Translations under genes and position numbers: made by a program
Notes under the pieces: model-generated
Told to the model about the DNA's origin: nothing
Database searches by the model: none
What the model saw: the letters and a program-made list of their open reading frames with translations, nothing else
Source: QHWK01 sp035259385
GTDB taxonomy: Bacteria > Acidobacteriota > Vicinamibacteria > Vicinamibacterales > CAVVIG01
NCBI GenBank assembly: GCA_035259385.1
Contig: DATFWL010000194.1
Location: 1-64,000 of the forward strand
Length of the DNA: 64,000 nt
Reading direction: 5' to 3'
In this document: positions 32,698 to 41,524 of the stretch, piece by piece
Numbering within the stretch: the stretch's first letter is position 1
How the letters are laid out: each line of letters begins with the position of its first letter

Positions 32698-34875
32698 CTA
32701 CTTTCCAGGGTGATACTGCCGCTCGACGTGCTGCTCGACGTCGGCGCGGTAGAACCAGACGTCGCGCAGATTGCCGGTCGCGTATCGCTCAGCCTGATCG
32801 CCAAAGTGCTTGGACTTCGGGTCGCCGCTCTCGCCCCCGGCGGTGACCGCCCTGGCGCGGACGCGGTCGCCGAACTCGACGACGGCGACGAAGCTGTTGC
32901 CGGTGGTGCCGTACATTTTCTTTGTGCCGCTGAACGTGCGCGCGCCGAACGAGGCGAGCGATCCCCAGCGGGCGGACGTGAACGCCACCGGAATGCTCGG
33001 CGCACGATCGTCGAACGGCTGGACGAGGTCGCCGTTGATCCGCTGATACCGGTTGATCTCGCCCCACGGCGTCTTCCAGCTGTCGAAGCCGCCTTCGAGC
33101 CGGTCCACGGCGGCCGCGAGCGCCTGCAACAGTTGGTCGGGCGCTGCCCTGGTGCCGGCGTAGTCGTCGGCGGACATGCCGGCCGCGCGCGCCTCGTCGT
33201 TGACGCGGCGGCCGATCTCCTCGCCCCAGTACACGGCGACCGAGGTCGGCACTGACGACGCGGACCACCGGCGATCCCACGCTTTCAGCATCGCGATCGG
33301 CTCGGCGAGCTTCGACTTCAGCGAACTCGACGCGGGCGCCGCGTCGTAGGCCTTCAAGAGCGGCGGCAGCATCACGTCGAACTCCGGCAGGTAGCTGTCG
33401 TACGCGGCCGCCACCAGCGACTCGAGCGTGAAGTCCTTCCTGCCGTCGAGAACCTTGATCGCGTGGATCCCGCGCGGGTTCTCGCCGTTGCGCTCGACGT
33501 ACTTCGGATAGTTCGCCTGCGTGGGACTGTTCGAACCGGCGGCGGTCCACGGCCAGTTGTTCGTGTTGTAGAGCCACCCGTTCGGCGGATTCAGCAACCC
33601 CGGCGTCTCGTCGGTGGACAGCACGCCGTTCCACTCGGTCGCCGGATCGCTGCCGTCCACCGGCCTGGTCCAGTCGAACTTCGGATCGCGCCGCGGGATG
33701 AAGTTCGAGTGGAAGTACGCGATGTCGCCGTCGCCATCCGCGAAGATCGTGTTGTTCGACGAATTGGTGTGGAGCTCCATCGTGTCGCGGAACGCCTTGT
33801 AGCTCCTCGCCTTGGTCCGCAGGTAGGACTGCTGCAGCGCCTTCAAGGGCTCCTGCATCAGCCGGACGCTCACCCACTTGCCGTCCGCCTCGCGGACGAT
33901 CGGACCGTGGTGAGTGCGGAAGACGGTGAAGGTCCGCTGCGCCAGCGCGCCGTTGCTCTTGTAGGGCACGGTGATCGTGCTGGTCGTGATCGGCCGCTCC
34001 TCGCTGCCGTATTTGTAGAAGAAGCGATCGCCTCTCTTGACCACCGTCTCCAGGTACTCGTCGATGTTGTCGACGCCGCTCGAGGTGTGCATCCAGCCCG
34101 CGCGATCGTTGAAGCCCTGGTAGACGAAGAACTGGCCCCACGTGAGCGCGCCGTAGGCGTTGAGCCCTTCGTCGCTCACCATCTGCGCCTCGGCGCGGAA
34201 GAAGAACGAGGTGTGCGGGTTGATCAGCAGCAGCGCATGCTTGCCGGTGGTGTTCGACGGCGCGACGGCGGCGCCGTTCGAGCCGGTCGGCTCGACGTAG
34301 ACGGGCGGCACCGGTTCGGCCGACGCGCTGGCCTTCGGCCCGGCGCCGTAGAACTTCTCGAGCTGCGTCAGGTTCACGCGCTCGATGTCGCCGCCGATGC
34401 TGCCCTCGCTGAAGGTGAGCGCCATCCACGGCTCGAAGTGCGTGATGACGCGGGGCTTTACGCTGGGGTGCGTGTGCAGGTAGTAGTTGAGACCGGCAGC
34501 CCACGCGTTCATCAGCGGCTTCAGCCAGGCCGGCGCCTTCTCGTACTGCGCCTTCATGTCCGCGGGATCGATGAACAGCTTCATGCGCAGGTCGCGCCAG
34601 ATCTGGCCTTCGCCCTCGGCTTCGGCAAGCCGGCCCATCCCGTTGATGAAATTCGTCTCGACGCGGTTGAAGTCGTCCTCCGCCTGCGCGTAGACGACGC
34701 CGAACACCGCGTCGGCGTCGGTCTTCCCGTAGACGTGCGGGATGCCCCAGGTGTCGCGGATGATGGTGATGTGCTGCGCCTGCTGTTCCGAGGCGGCGGC
34801 GGTGTTCTTGTCGGCAGCCGCCTGTCCGACGCACGACGCGCAGGCAACCGCGGCGATGAGCATGAGCTTTCGCAT
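32698..34875 (-). CDS. Penicillin-acylase family (Ntn) amidohydrolase, AHL-acylase-like
   Basis: 725 residues from ATG 34875, preceded by GGGAG. A signal sequence (MRKLMLIAAVACASCVGQAA) with a possible lipobox at CASC precedes the alpha subunit (ITIIRDTWGIPHVYGKTDADAVFGVVYAQAEDDF), a linker peptide, and the beta subunit. The beta subunit would begin at Ser in EPTGSNGAAVAPS, the autoprocessing nucleophile; LLLINPHTSFF and YGALTWGQFFVYQGFNDRAGW follow as in AHL and penicillin acylases. The substrate could be N-acyl-homoserine lactones, beta-lactam side chains or other N-acyl amides. First gene of a three-gene operon. Confidence 0.9.
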   Translation of the reverse strand: MRKLMLIAAVACASCVGQAAADKNTAAASEQQAQHITIIRDTWGIPHVYGKTDADAVFGVVYAQAEDDFNRVETNFINGMGRLAEAEGEGQIWRDLRMKLFIDPADMKAQYEKAPAWLKPLMNAWAAGLNYYLHTHPSVKPRVITHFEPWMALTFSEGSIGGDIERVNLTQLEKFYGAGPKASASAEPVPPVYVEPTGSNGAAVAPSNTTGKHALLLINPHTSFFFRAEAQMVSDEGLNAYGALTWGQFFVYQGFNDRAGWMHTSSGVDNIDEYLETVVKRGDRFFYKYGSEERPITTSTITVPYKSNGALAQRTFTVFRTHHGPIVREADGKWVSVRLMQEPLKALQQSYLRTKARSYKAFRDTMELHTNSSNNTIFADGDGDIAYFHSNFIPRRDPKFDWTRPVDGSDPATEWNGVLSTDETPGLLNPPNGWLYNTNNWPWTAAGSNSPTQANYPKYVERNGENPRGIHAIKVLDGRKDFTLESLVAAAYDSYLPEFDVMLPPLLKAYDAAPASSSLKSKLAEPIAMLKAWDRRWSASSVPTSVAVYWGEEIGRRVNDEARAAGMSADDYAGTRAAPDQLLQALAAAVDRLEGGFDSWKTPWGEINRYQRINGDLVQPFDDRAPSIPVAFTSARWGSLASFGARTFSGTKKMYGTTGNSFVAVVEFGDRVRARAVTAGGESGDPKSKHFGDQAERYATGNLRDVWFYRADVEQHVERQYHPGK

Positions 34876-34919
34876 GAGTACTCCCGGAATTCGGTGGCCG
34901 GATGGTAACACGCTACTCG

Positions 34920-35017
34920 ATGGCTGATGGCTGAGGGCTGATCGCGATGGCTAAGGGCTGAACGCGTCAACCATCGGCCATCAACCATATGCCATCAGCC
35001 ATCAGCCATTAGCCATT
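34920..35017. repeat. Bipartite inverted array of ATGGCTG/CCATCAG heptamers
   Basis: The left half (34920-34960) is ATGGCTG, ATGGCTG, AGGGCTG, ATCGCG, ATGGCTA, AGGGCTG; the right half (34975-35017) is CCATCGG, CCATCAA, CCATATG, CCATCAG, CCATCAG, CCATTAG, CCATTCG. The two halves are reverse complements, so the region can form a large imperfect hairpin. It spans the gap between the acylase start and the epoxide-hydrolase-like gene, and its right end supplies that gene's last codons and stop (35009-35011). Confidence 0.8.
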
Positions 35018-36277
35018 CGCGTTGCGGTGCAGGAACTCCACGAGCAGCGCGCTGACGCGGTCGGGCTGCTCCTGCTGGACCCAATGCCCGGCGCCATCGA
35101 CGAAATGGACGCCGACCATCCGCGTGCACGCCGTCTTCTGCATCCGCTCGAGCGCGCCCGGATTCTGATAGGCGCCCCAGTCGCTACGGCCGGCAATGAA
35201 CATCGACGGCTGATCGATCGTCCGGCCGGCGAACACCTGCAGATCGCCGTTGAACCGGCCGCTCGATCCGACGCGGTAGGACTGCAGGCCGCCCTGAAAT
35301 CCGGTGCGTCCGTACTCCGTGCTGTAGACGCGCAGTTGTGCCTCCGGCAGCCATGTGTTCGCAGCGATCGCCGACGCCGACGGCGTCTCAGGCGCGACGG
35401 TCTCGGCCATGCCCTTGTCGAGATCCATGACGTAGTAGCGCGGCATCTTCGCCCACTCGACCGCGGTCCGCGCCGCGAGCGGCGCCGGGTGATTCTCTGT
35501 CCAGTCGGCACTCTTCATGTGGTAGTAGGCGCGCAGGAACGCATGCAGTCCCTGCGGTGCATGCCACATGTTGTCGTTCGCCTCGCGCGTCGAGTAGTAG
35601 CGTTGGTAATACTTGCGCGGCGGCGAGAGCCTGGCCAGATCGTCGAACAGCGTGTCGGCCGGCGGCGTCGCCGCTGCGGGCGGCGGACCGTCGGCCGTGT
35701 CAAAGGGAAACGCCGCCGTGCCGGCAAATGGCGCGCTCATCAGGACGGTGGAACGGAAGACCTCGGGCCGCATCACCGAGCACCACGCGGCCACCGGCGA
35801 TCCGAAGTCGTGCCCGACGACCGCGGCAATCGATCGATAACCGAACGCCGAGACCAGCGCCACCATGTCGGTCACTTCGTTCAACGTTCGCCACGGGCTC
35901 AGGTCGTCGTCGAACGTCACGCCGGTGCCGCCGGTGCGCCCGTAGCCACGCAGGTCCGGCGCGACGACGTGATAGCCCGCGGCCGCGATGGGCAGCATCA
36001 CGTTCCGCCAGCTGTACGCGAGCTCCGGGAACCCGTGCACCAGGAGAACCGCCGGGCGCCGCGCGCCCTCGTACCCCGCCTCGAGCACGTGCATCCGGAT
36101 GCCGTTGACGTTGTTCACGAACCGCGCGCGCACGCCGCGCGGCAGGACCGACGCCGGCAGCGGCCCGGCGTCAGCCGATGACGGAGCCGGCGTCTGCGCA
36201 CCGACGCGCGACATCATCACCGCCGGCGCGAGCGCGCCGAGCGATCCGAGCAGCTGACGGCGCGTCAGGGTGTCCAT
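35009..36277 (-). CDS. Tat-exported alpha/beta-hydrolase, epoxide-hydrolase-like
   Basis: 422 residues; MDTLTRRQLLGSLGALAPAV is a Tat signal (TRRQLLG). The fold is classical: oxyanion HGFPELAYSW, APDLRGYGRTGGTG, nucleophile Asp in GHDFGSPVAAW (about 168), and the catalytic His in GAGHWVQQEQP near the end. Asp as nucleophile and HGFPE favour soluble epoxide hydrolases or haloalkane dehalogenases over esterases. It starts three bases after the M49 peptidase stop, so the pair is an operon. The stop codon falls in the CCATCAG repeat array. Confidence 0.88.
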   Translation of the reverse strand: MDTLTRRQLLGSLGALAPAVMMSRVGAQTPAPSSADAGPLPASVLPRGVRARFVNNVNGIRMHVLEAGYEGARRPAVLLVHGFPELAYSWRNVMLPIAAAGYHVVAPDLRGYGRTGGTGVTFDDDLSPWRTLNEVTDMVALVSAFGYRSIAAVVGHDFGSPVAAWCSVMRPEVFRSTVLMSAPFAGTAAFPFDTADGPPPAAATPPADTLFDDLARLSPPRKYYQRYYSTREANDNMWHAPQGLHAFLRAYYHMKSADWTENHPAPLAARTAVEWAKMPRYYVMDLDKGMAETVAPETPSASAIAANTWLPEAQLRVYSTEYGRTGFQGGLQSYRVGSSGRFNGDLQVFAGRTIDQPSMFIAGRSDWGAYQNPGALERMQKTACTRMVGVHFVDGAGHWVQQEQPDRVSALLVEFLHRNANG

Positions 36278-36280
36278 GCG

Positions 36281-37984
36281 TCACCTCACCGTTTCGTCGA
36301 ACGAGACAATCGGGTCGACGTCGATCGGCACGTCGCGGGCAGCGTCGAGCGCCGTCTTCAGCGCCGGCGGCACGACGTCGTACTTAGTGAACCACGCCTC
36401 GGCGCGGGCGCGATCGCCGGTCGCCTCCTGCTCGAGGAGCTCCTGCGCGAGTTTCTGAACTGCGCCCGGCATCTTCGCGTACTCCACGCGGTAACGCCCG
36501 CCGTTGGTCGTGATCGCTCCCTGCGACGCGAGATAGTTGAACTCCATCATCTCGGCGCGGCCGTGGGCTTCGCCGGTGCCGAACCGGATCGTCCGGAAAA
36601 TCCCGGCGACGTAGGACGCGTAGTACTCCTCGAGGCGTTCTTTCTTCAGCGCGCCTTTGTCGACCAGCCATTTCAGCGCGAACATCCCGACGACGTCGGC
36701 CTTGGCCTCTTCGAGGCCGGAGTAGGTGCCGGCCATCGCCTCGCGGATGTTCATTTGACGTCCGTCGCGACGGGCGAACGCGGGACCCAGGCCATGACAG
36801 ATCTCGTGCATCAAAGTCGACGCGAGGTAGCCCTCGGCCGACGCCTGCTTCGCCTGCCCGGCGTCCATCAGCTTCGCGGCAAGCGGCAGAATCACCTCGT
36901 TGACGCGCGCGTCCATGAAGTTCTTGAAGAAGATTTTCTTCGTGCCCTTCTCGGCGTGGATCCGCGGATCGTTCGGCAGGTTGTCGGCGACGGCCTGATA
37001 GCCGTGGCGCAGGTCGCCCGAGCGGAACGGGGTGTCCATCACTTCCATCGGCGTCGCGTGGCCGCGCACGTCCGGCCGATCGGCGGCGGCGAGGGGCAAC
37101 GCCTCCTGGATCTCCGGGACCCACCGCTCGTAGAGCTCGAGGTTCCTGCTCTCGGCCTCGTTGCGGATCATCACCGCCGCGCCATAGGACGTCTTCACGC
37201 CGAGCAGATCGTCGAGGTAGGTCTCGTACGGCGCGAAGATGACGTCGACCTTCGGACTCTTCAGGTCGACCCAGGCGACGTCGCTGGCGTAGTAGTCGTC
37301 CGAGAGGAGCGCCTCGGCCCGCAGCCGAAGAAACCGCCCGAACGCGGCGTCGGGCGACAGGTCTGCGCCCTTGCGAAGCGCGTCGGCGGCTGCGGCGAGG
37401 AAGGGCGCGAACTCCTCGTGGTACTTGCGCGTCGTGAGCGCGGCCCCGCTGCGACGGACCACCGCATACGGGTCGAACAGCGCCGCCTTCGCGTCCGGGT
37501 GGGCCTTCACGTACGCGTCGACGCCCGCGCGCGTCAGGTCGGCCGGATAGAGATAGTGTCCGGGCGGCATCTTCTGCATGCCGACAAACGGCGCATTCTC
37601 GCGCACCAGATCCCAGCGGCTGCCGTTGATGAACAGGTAGTGGCGCAGGCTCTTCGCGGCCGGCGCGGCGTTCGACTCGAGCGCCTTGTACAGCGCCAGG
37701 CCGACCGGATCGGTCTGCCGCCAATAGATGCTCTCGAGCGCCCGTGACGCGGCGACGAGCTGATCGATCATCTGCCGCTCGCGATCGCTCAACCCGGACG
37801 CGTCGAAGGGCATCCGCACCGGTTTGAATTGCGCGATCCGCGCATCGAGATCGGCGACGGCGGTCTTCAGCATCGCCGGCGCATCGACAGAGGGCAAATC
37901 GCTCGCCGGTGCAGTGGCGCGCTGCGCGTGGACGACAATCGCGGCGACGATGCAGCACGCCGCCGCTGAGCAGAGCGTCTTCAT
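36281..37984 (-). CDS. M49/DPP-III-like zinc metallopeptidase (exported)
   Basis: 567 residues from ATG 37984. A signal peptide (CSAAACCIVAAIVVHAQ) precedes a long helical N-terminal part and the catalytic region STLMHEICHGLGPAFARRDG with GLEEAKADVVGMFAL about 50 residues later. The HE..H plus EE.KAD pair is the layout of dipeptidyl-peptidase III-like proteins, but the motif here is HExxH rather than the HExxGH of classical DPP III, as in the Nudix3/bacterial branch. The protein probably releases dipeptides from short peptides in the periplasm. It heads a two-gene operon with the epoxide-hydrolase-like gene. Confidence 0.87.
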   Translation of the reverse strand: MKTLCSAAACCIVAAIVVHAQRATAPASDLPSVDAPAMLKTAVADLDARIAQFKPVRMPFDASGLSDRERQMIDQLVAASRALESIYWRQTDPVGLALYKALESNAAPAAKSLRHYLFINGSRWDLVRENAPFVGMQKMPPGHYLYPADLTRAGVDAYVKAHPDAKAALFDPYAVVRRSGAALTTRKYHEEFAPFLAAAADALRKGADLSPDAAFGRFLRLRAEALLSDDYYASDVAWVDLKSPKVDVIFAPYETYLDDLLGVKTSYGAAVMIRNEAESRNLELYERWVPEIQEALPLAAADRPDVRGHATPMEVMDTPFRSGDLRHGYQAVADNLPNDPRIHAEKGTKKIFFKNFMDARVNEVILPLAAKLMDAGQAKQASAEGYLASTLMHEICHGLGPAFARRDGRQMNIREAMAGTYSGLEEAKADVVGMFALKWLVDKGALKKERLEEYYASYVAGIFRTIRFGTGEAHGRAEMMEFNYLASQGAITTNGGRYRVEYAKMPGAVQKLAQELLEQEATGDRARAEAWFTKYDVVPPALKTALDAARDVPIDVDPIVSFDETVR

Positions 37985-38093
37985 CCGGGGATTCTGCCAC
38001 GGCGCACGCGCGTCCGCCGGCTGATCATGGCTGATCCGTCGTCGCGCTACGAGGAGCGCCCGCAATCCAGCTGATAGTGGAAGCGATGGACCT

Positions 38094-38603
38094 TCACGGT
38101 CGGCGGTCGAACTTGACGGCGAGATTGGCGACGCCCTCTGCGACTATTCGGATGTCATCGCGGATGCTCTCGAGCTGAATCTGTCCGTGACGGATCTCAT
38201 TGCGCAGCTCGTCGCGCATCGCCGTCGTGTCGGTGCGAAGTTGCGCGCCCTGTCCGGCCATCTCGGCACGAAGCTGCCTGCCTTGTTCGGCCATCTCGGC
38301 ACGAAGCTGCTTGCCTTGTTCGGCCATCTCGGCACGAAGCTGCTTGCCTTGTTCGGCCATCTCGGCCCGAAGCTGCTTGCCTTGTTCGGCCACCTCGACC
38401 CGAAGCTGCTTGCCTTGTTCGGCCACCTCGACCCGAAGCTGCTTGCCGTGTTCGGCCGTCTCGGCCCGAAGCTGCTTGCCTTGTTCGGCCGTCTCGGCCC
38501 GAAGCTGCTTGCCGTGTTCGGCCATGTCGGCGCGAAGAGCTTCGCCCAGCGCGTCAATCCGATGGCCCAGGTTCTCGATCGCAGAGGAGGTTTCAACGTC
38601 CAT
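38094..38603 (-). CDS. Hendecad-repeat coiled-coil protein
   Basis: 169 residues from ATG 38603 (a GTG lies one codon earlier). Nine near-identical 11-residue repeats (GKQLRAEMAEQ and variants with ET, EV or AEH) occupy residues 31-129, bracketed by degenerate copies. An 11-residue period favours a right-handed coiled coil. The ends (ENLGHRIDALGEALRADM, then ESIRDDIRIVAEGVANLAVK) also look helical and resemble the C-terminus of other bacterial coiled-coil proteins. No signal or membrane segment. The repeat units are almost identical at DNA level, so length polymorphism is expected. Function is unknown. Confidence 0.82.
   Translation of the reverse strand: MDVETSSAIENLGHRIDALGEALRADMAEHGKQLRAETAEQGKQLRAETAEHGKQLRVEVAEQGKQLRVEVAEQGKQLRAEMAEQGKQLRAEMAEQGKQLRAEMAEQGRQLRAEMAGQGAQLRTDTTAMRDELRNEIRHGQIQLESIRDDIRIVAEGVANLAVKFDRRP
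38217..38546 (-). repeat. 33-bp tandem repeat, about ten units
   Basis: The coiled-coil gene consists of 33-bp units, each encoding one 11-residue repeat. Several neighbouring units are identical over nearly their full length, which indicates recent slippage or recombination. It is coding sequence, not a CRISPR array: there are no spacers and the period is constant. Confidence 0.88.
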
Positions 38604-38672
38604 CACGGAAGACGCATCGTAGCATCGTCGCGAGGCGGCAGCGGGCTCGGCGGCGTTTCCCGTGCAGGAAAC

Positions 38673-40973
38673 CTACGCGGTGCCGCGGCTCGCGAGCGCA
38701 CGTCTGACCCGTTCGGGAGTGAACGGCACCTCCCGGATCCTCACGCCCGTCGCGTCGAAGATCGCGTTGCCGATCGCGGCGGCGACGATCGTGATCGCGG
38801 TCTCGCCGGCGCCGGCTGCGTCGACGCCGCGCGTGTCGATCAGGACGCTTTCGATCGCCGGCGTCTCGATGCCGAGCGGCAGGCTGTGATACGAGCGCCA
38901 GTCCACCGACGTCACGGCGTGATCGTCCCACGTCACCTCTTCGCCGAGCGCCCGGCTCAGCCCCTGCATCGCGCCGCCCTCGAGCTGATTGCGCATCCCG
39001 TCCGGGTTCGAGATCGGACCGCAGTCCTGTGCGACGACGAAGCGCCTGGCGGTGATGCGGCCGGTGTTCTGATCGACGGCGATCTCGGCGACCATCGCGA
39101 CGTAGCCATTGTCTCCCTCGTACAGGACGCACGAGATCCCGCGCCCCGTCGCGACGCCGTCCCGCGCAAGGTCCGGTCGAGGAGACGGCCGCGCCTGCCA
39201 CCCTGCGCCTTTTGCCGCCGCGCTGACCACCGCTTTCAGCCGCGCATCGCTCAGATGCCGCAGGCGGTAGGCGACCGGATCCGCCTTCACCCGCGCCGCG
39301 ATCTCGTCGAGGAAGCATTCATGCGCGAACGTGTTCTGGAGCCGTGACGGCGACCGGAGCGGACCCGTGAAGAAGGGCGACGCGACCGTGTGCGTGAGCA
39401 CGCGCTCGCTGGCAATCGTCCCCGGACCGCCGGCCTTTCCTGCGACGCGGCCGGCGACGTACGACGGCGCGGCGTTGCTGCCGTTGCGGAACTCGCCGGC
39501 CGGCGCGGCCGCCGGCGCAGGGCGGAACGGCTGCGGCTCGTACCCCGCGAGCACGCCGGTGATCACGTTGCCGGGGCGGTCGTAGCCCGGTCGGCCACCG
39601 CGCGTCGGAAACCAGGCCTCGTAGTGCCAGCCGACGATCGTTCCGTTCGCGTCGACACCGGCCCGCTGATCGATCACGTAGGCGTAGCCGTAGTTCTCCC
39701 ACGCCATCTCGTCCCGGCGCGACAGCTGCACGCGAACCGGCTTTCCCACCGCCTGGGACAGGAGCGCCGCGTCGAACGACACGGTGTCCGCCCCGTTCAG
39801 GCCGTAGCAACCCGCCCCTCGTGTGAAAATCACGCGCACGGCGTCAGGCGGCAGACCGAGCAGCGTCGCGACGCCGTTGCGTGTCGGGTACGCCGACTGG
39901 GTGGGCGACCAGACCGTCGCCTTGCCGTTCTGCACGTCGGCCACGGCACACGACGAACCGATCGAGCCGTGCATCTGGTACGGATGCAGGTAAGTCGCCG
40001 TGATCACGGTGGCGGCCTTCGCAAGCGTCTCGTCCACATCGCCCGAGTTGACGACGAACCCGTCGCGCGACGGCTGCTTGCGGAGATCGGCGTAATAGTC
40101 GCCCTGTGGCGGCAGCGCTGGTCCCGCTGACCACGTCGCCTTCAGCTTCGCCGCCGCCTGTATCGCCTGCCACGGCTTCTCGGCCACGACACCGACGAAA
40201 TTTTTCCTGACGACAACCTTCACCACGCCGGACATCCCGCGCACGGAGCTCTCGTCCACGCGCTCGAGCGTGGCGCCGACCGAGGGCGGTCGCACGACGG
40301 CGCCATGCAGCATGCCGGGCACGCGCACGTTGTGCACGAACTCGAAGGTGCCGGTCGCCATCGCCGCCATGTCGAGGCGCCGCACCGGCTTGCCCATGAC
40401 GGTCCACTCGCGCTCGTCCTTCCGCTTCGCGGCGCGATCGAGCTGGGCGCTGAGTTTCCGGCCGGCAACGAGCTCACCGTAGCTCACGCGCTTCGAGCGA
40501 TCGGCGCGTGCGCTGACGGCGCCGTCAGCAGCGGCGAGCTGATCGATCGGCAGAGCGAGGCGCGCGGCGGCCAGCTTCAGCAGCGCCTCGCGCGCAGTCG
40601 CCGCCGCGAGTGCAAGGTTGCGCTCGTTGAAGTTGGTGGGCGTGGACTGGCTGCCGGACGTGGTCCCTTGATCGGGCGCGACCTCGGTGTCGCACATGAT
40701 CACCGTGACCCGCTCGAGCGGCACCGCCAGCTCCTCGGCGACGAGCTGCGCCTGCGCGGTCAGCATGCCCTGCCCGAGCTCGCATTTCCCGGTGAACACG
40801 GTGACGGCGCCGTCGGCGGCGATCGCAATCCACGAGTCCACCTGCGACGGATCGACATGTGACGCGCGCGTACCGAACTGCCCCTGCGCCAGGCCGGTGC
40901 GCTCGATGAGCGACGCCGCGCTGAAGGAGACGACGAGGGCGCCGGAGGTCTTGAGAAAGTCTCGACGTTTCAT
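38673..40973 (-). CDS. Molybdenum hydroxylase large subunit (IorB-like), Tat-exported
   Basis: 766 residues from ATG 40973, which overlaps the small-subunit stop (TGATG). MKRRDFLKTSGALVVSFSAA is a Tat signal. Family landmarks of the aldehyde/isoquinoline oxidoreductase beta subunit: ITVFTGKCELGQGMLTAQAQLVAEEL, TSGSQSTPTNF, HPYQMHGSIGSSCAVAD, PTQSAYPTRNGVATLLGL, CYGLNGADTVSFDAALLSQA, and the C-terminal GAGETAITIVAAAIGNAIF, where Glu is the usual catalytic base near the molybdenum. It should carry Mo-cytosine dinucleotide and hydroxylate N-heterocycles or aldehydes. No c-type cytochrome partner is visible. Confidence 0.9.
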   Translation of the reverse strand: MKRRDFLKTSGALVVSFSAASLIERTGLAQGQFGTRASHVDPSQVDSWIAIAADGAVTVFTGKCELGQGMLTAQAQLVAEELAVPLERVTVIMCDTEVAPDQGTTSGSQSTPTNFNERNLALAAATAREALLKLAAARLALPIDQLAAADGAVSARADRSKRVSYGELVAGRKLSAQLDRAAKRKDEREWTVMGKPVRRLDMAAMATGTFEFVHNVRVPGMLHGAVVRPPSVGATLERVDESSVRGMSGVVKVVVRKNFVGVVAEKPWQAIQAAAKLKATWSAGPALPPQGDYYADLRKQPSRDGFVVNSGDVDETLAKAATVITATYLHPYQMHGSIGSSCAVADVQNGKATVWSPTQSAYPTRNGVATLLGLPPDAVRVIFTRGAGCYGLNGADTVSFDAALLSQAVGKPVRVQLSRRDEMAWENYGYAYVIDQRAGVDANGTIVGWHYEAWFPTRGGRPGYDRPGNVITGVLAGYEPQPFRPAPAAAPAGEFRNGSNAAPSYVAGRVAGKAGGPGTIASERVLTHTVASPFFTGPLRSPSRLQNTFAHECFLDEIAARVKADPVAYRLRHLSDARLKAVVSAAAKGAGWQARPSPRPDLARDGVATGRGISCVLYEGDNGYVAMVAEIAVDQNTGRITARRFVVAQDCGPISNPDGMRNQLEGGAMQGLSRALGEEVTWDDHAVTSVDWRSYHSLPLGIETPAIESVLIDTRGVDAAGAGETAITIVAAAIGNAIFDATGVRIREVPFTPERVRRALASRGTA

Positions 40974-41437
40974 CACGCCTTCTCCGCTGCGTAGCGCTTG
41001 ATCGCCTTCCACATCCGCGCATGCGTGAAGCAGCGGCACAGCACCGAGGATGTCGCCTGCTGCAGCTCGGCGTCGCCGGCTTTCGGATTCTGGTCGAGGA
41101 ACGCTTTGGCGGTGAGGATGACCCCGCTCAGGCAGAAGCCGCACTGCGCCGCCTGCTCGTCGATGAACGCGCGCTGAATCGGGTGCGGGCGCTCCGGCGT
41201 GCCGAGGCCTTCGAGCGTGACGACCTCGGCGTCGCCGACGCTGCCGACCGGGGTCACGCAGGTGCGCACGGCCCGGCCGCGGACGATTGCCGTGCACGAT
41301 CCGCACTGGCCGAGGCCGCAGCCGAATTTCGGTCCGCGAAGCGCGAGGTCGTCGCTGAGCACGTAGAGCAGCGGCGTGGCGGGATCGACGTCGATCGTGT
41401 GAGCTCGGCCGTTGACGCGAAGCGTGATGGCGCTCAT
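40973..41437 (-). CDS. 2Fe-2S small subunit of molybdenum hydroxylase (IorA-like)
   Basis: 154 residues from ATG 41437; an upstream extension to 41509 lies in an intergenic repeat and is not used. The N-terminal plant-type ferredoxin cluster is GPKFGCGLGQCGSCTAIVRGRAVRTC and the C-terminal helical cluster is QAAQCGFCLSGVI with LCRCFTHARM. The second CxC is followed by FTHAR rather than the common GTYxR. It delivers electrons from the molybdenum subunit to an external acceptor. The stop overlaps the large subunit start. Confidence 0.91.
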   Translation of the reverse strand: MSAITLRVNGRAHTIDVDPATPLLYVLSDDLALRGPKFGCGLGQCGSCTAIVRGRAVRTCVTPVGSVGDAEVVTLEGLGTPERPHPIQRAFIDEQAAQCGFCLSGVILTAKAFLDQNPKAGDAELQQATSSVLCRCFTHARMWKAIKRYAAEKA

Positions 41438-41466
41438 TCCCGGATTATAGATTGCTGCCTGCTCGC

Positions 41467-41515
41467 TGCTGATCGATTGAAATTGGTCCACTGAATCAAC
41501 CATCATCAATCAGCA
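41467..41515. repeat. Imperfect inverted repeat between divergent genes
   Basis: TGCTGATCGATTGAAATTGG on the left pairs with CCATCATCAATCAGCA on the right, allowing a mismatch. It lies in the 87-base divergent space between the molybdenum hydroxylase operon and the ATP-grasp gene. It could be an operator or another copy of the degenerate short-repeat family. Confidence 0.5.
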
Positions 41516-41524
41516 GTCGACAAT

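Noticed and set aside
38217..38546. Possible CRISPR array (regular 33-bp repeats)
   Set aside because: Repeats are contiguous without spacers and encode a continuous coiled coil; no cas genes are present.
38187..39347. Plus-strand frame with LGTKLLALFGH repeats
   Set aside because: Antisense of the hendecad repeat gene and the molybdenum subunit; repeats follow automatically from the coding repeat.
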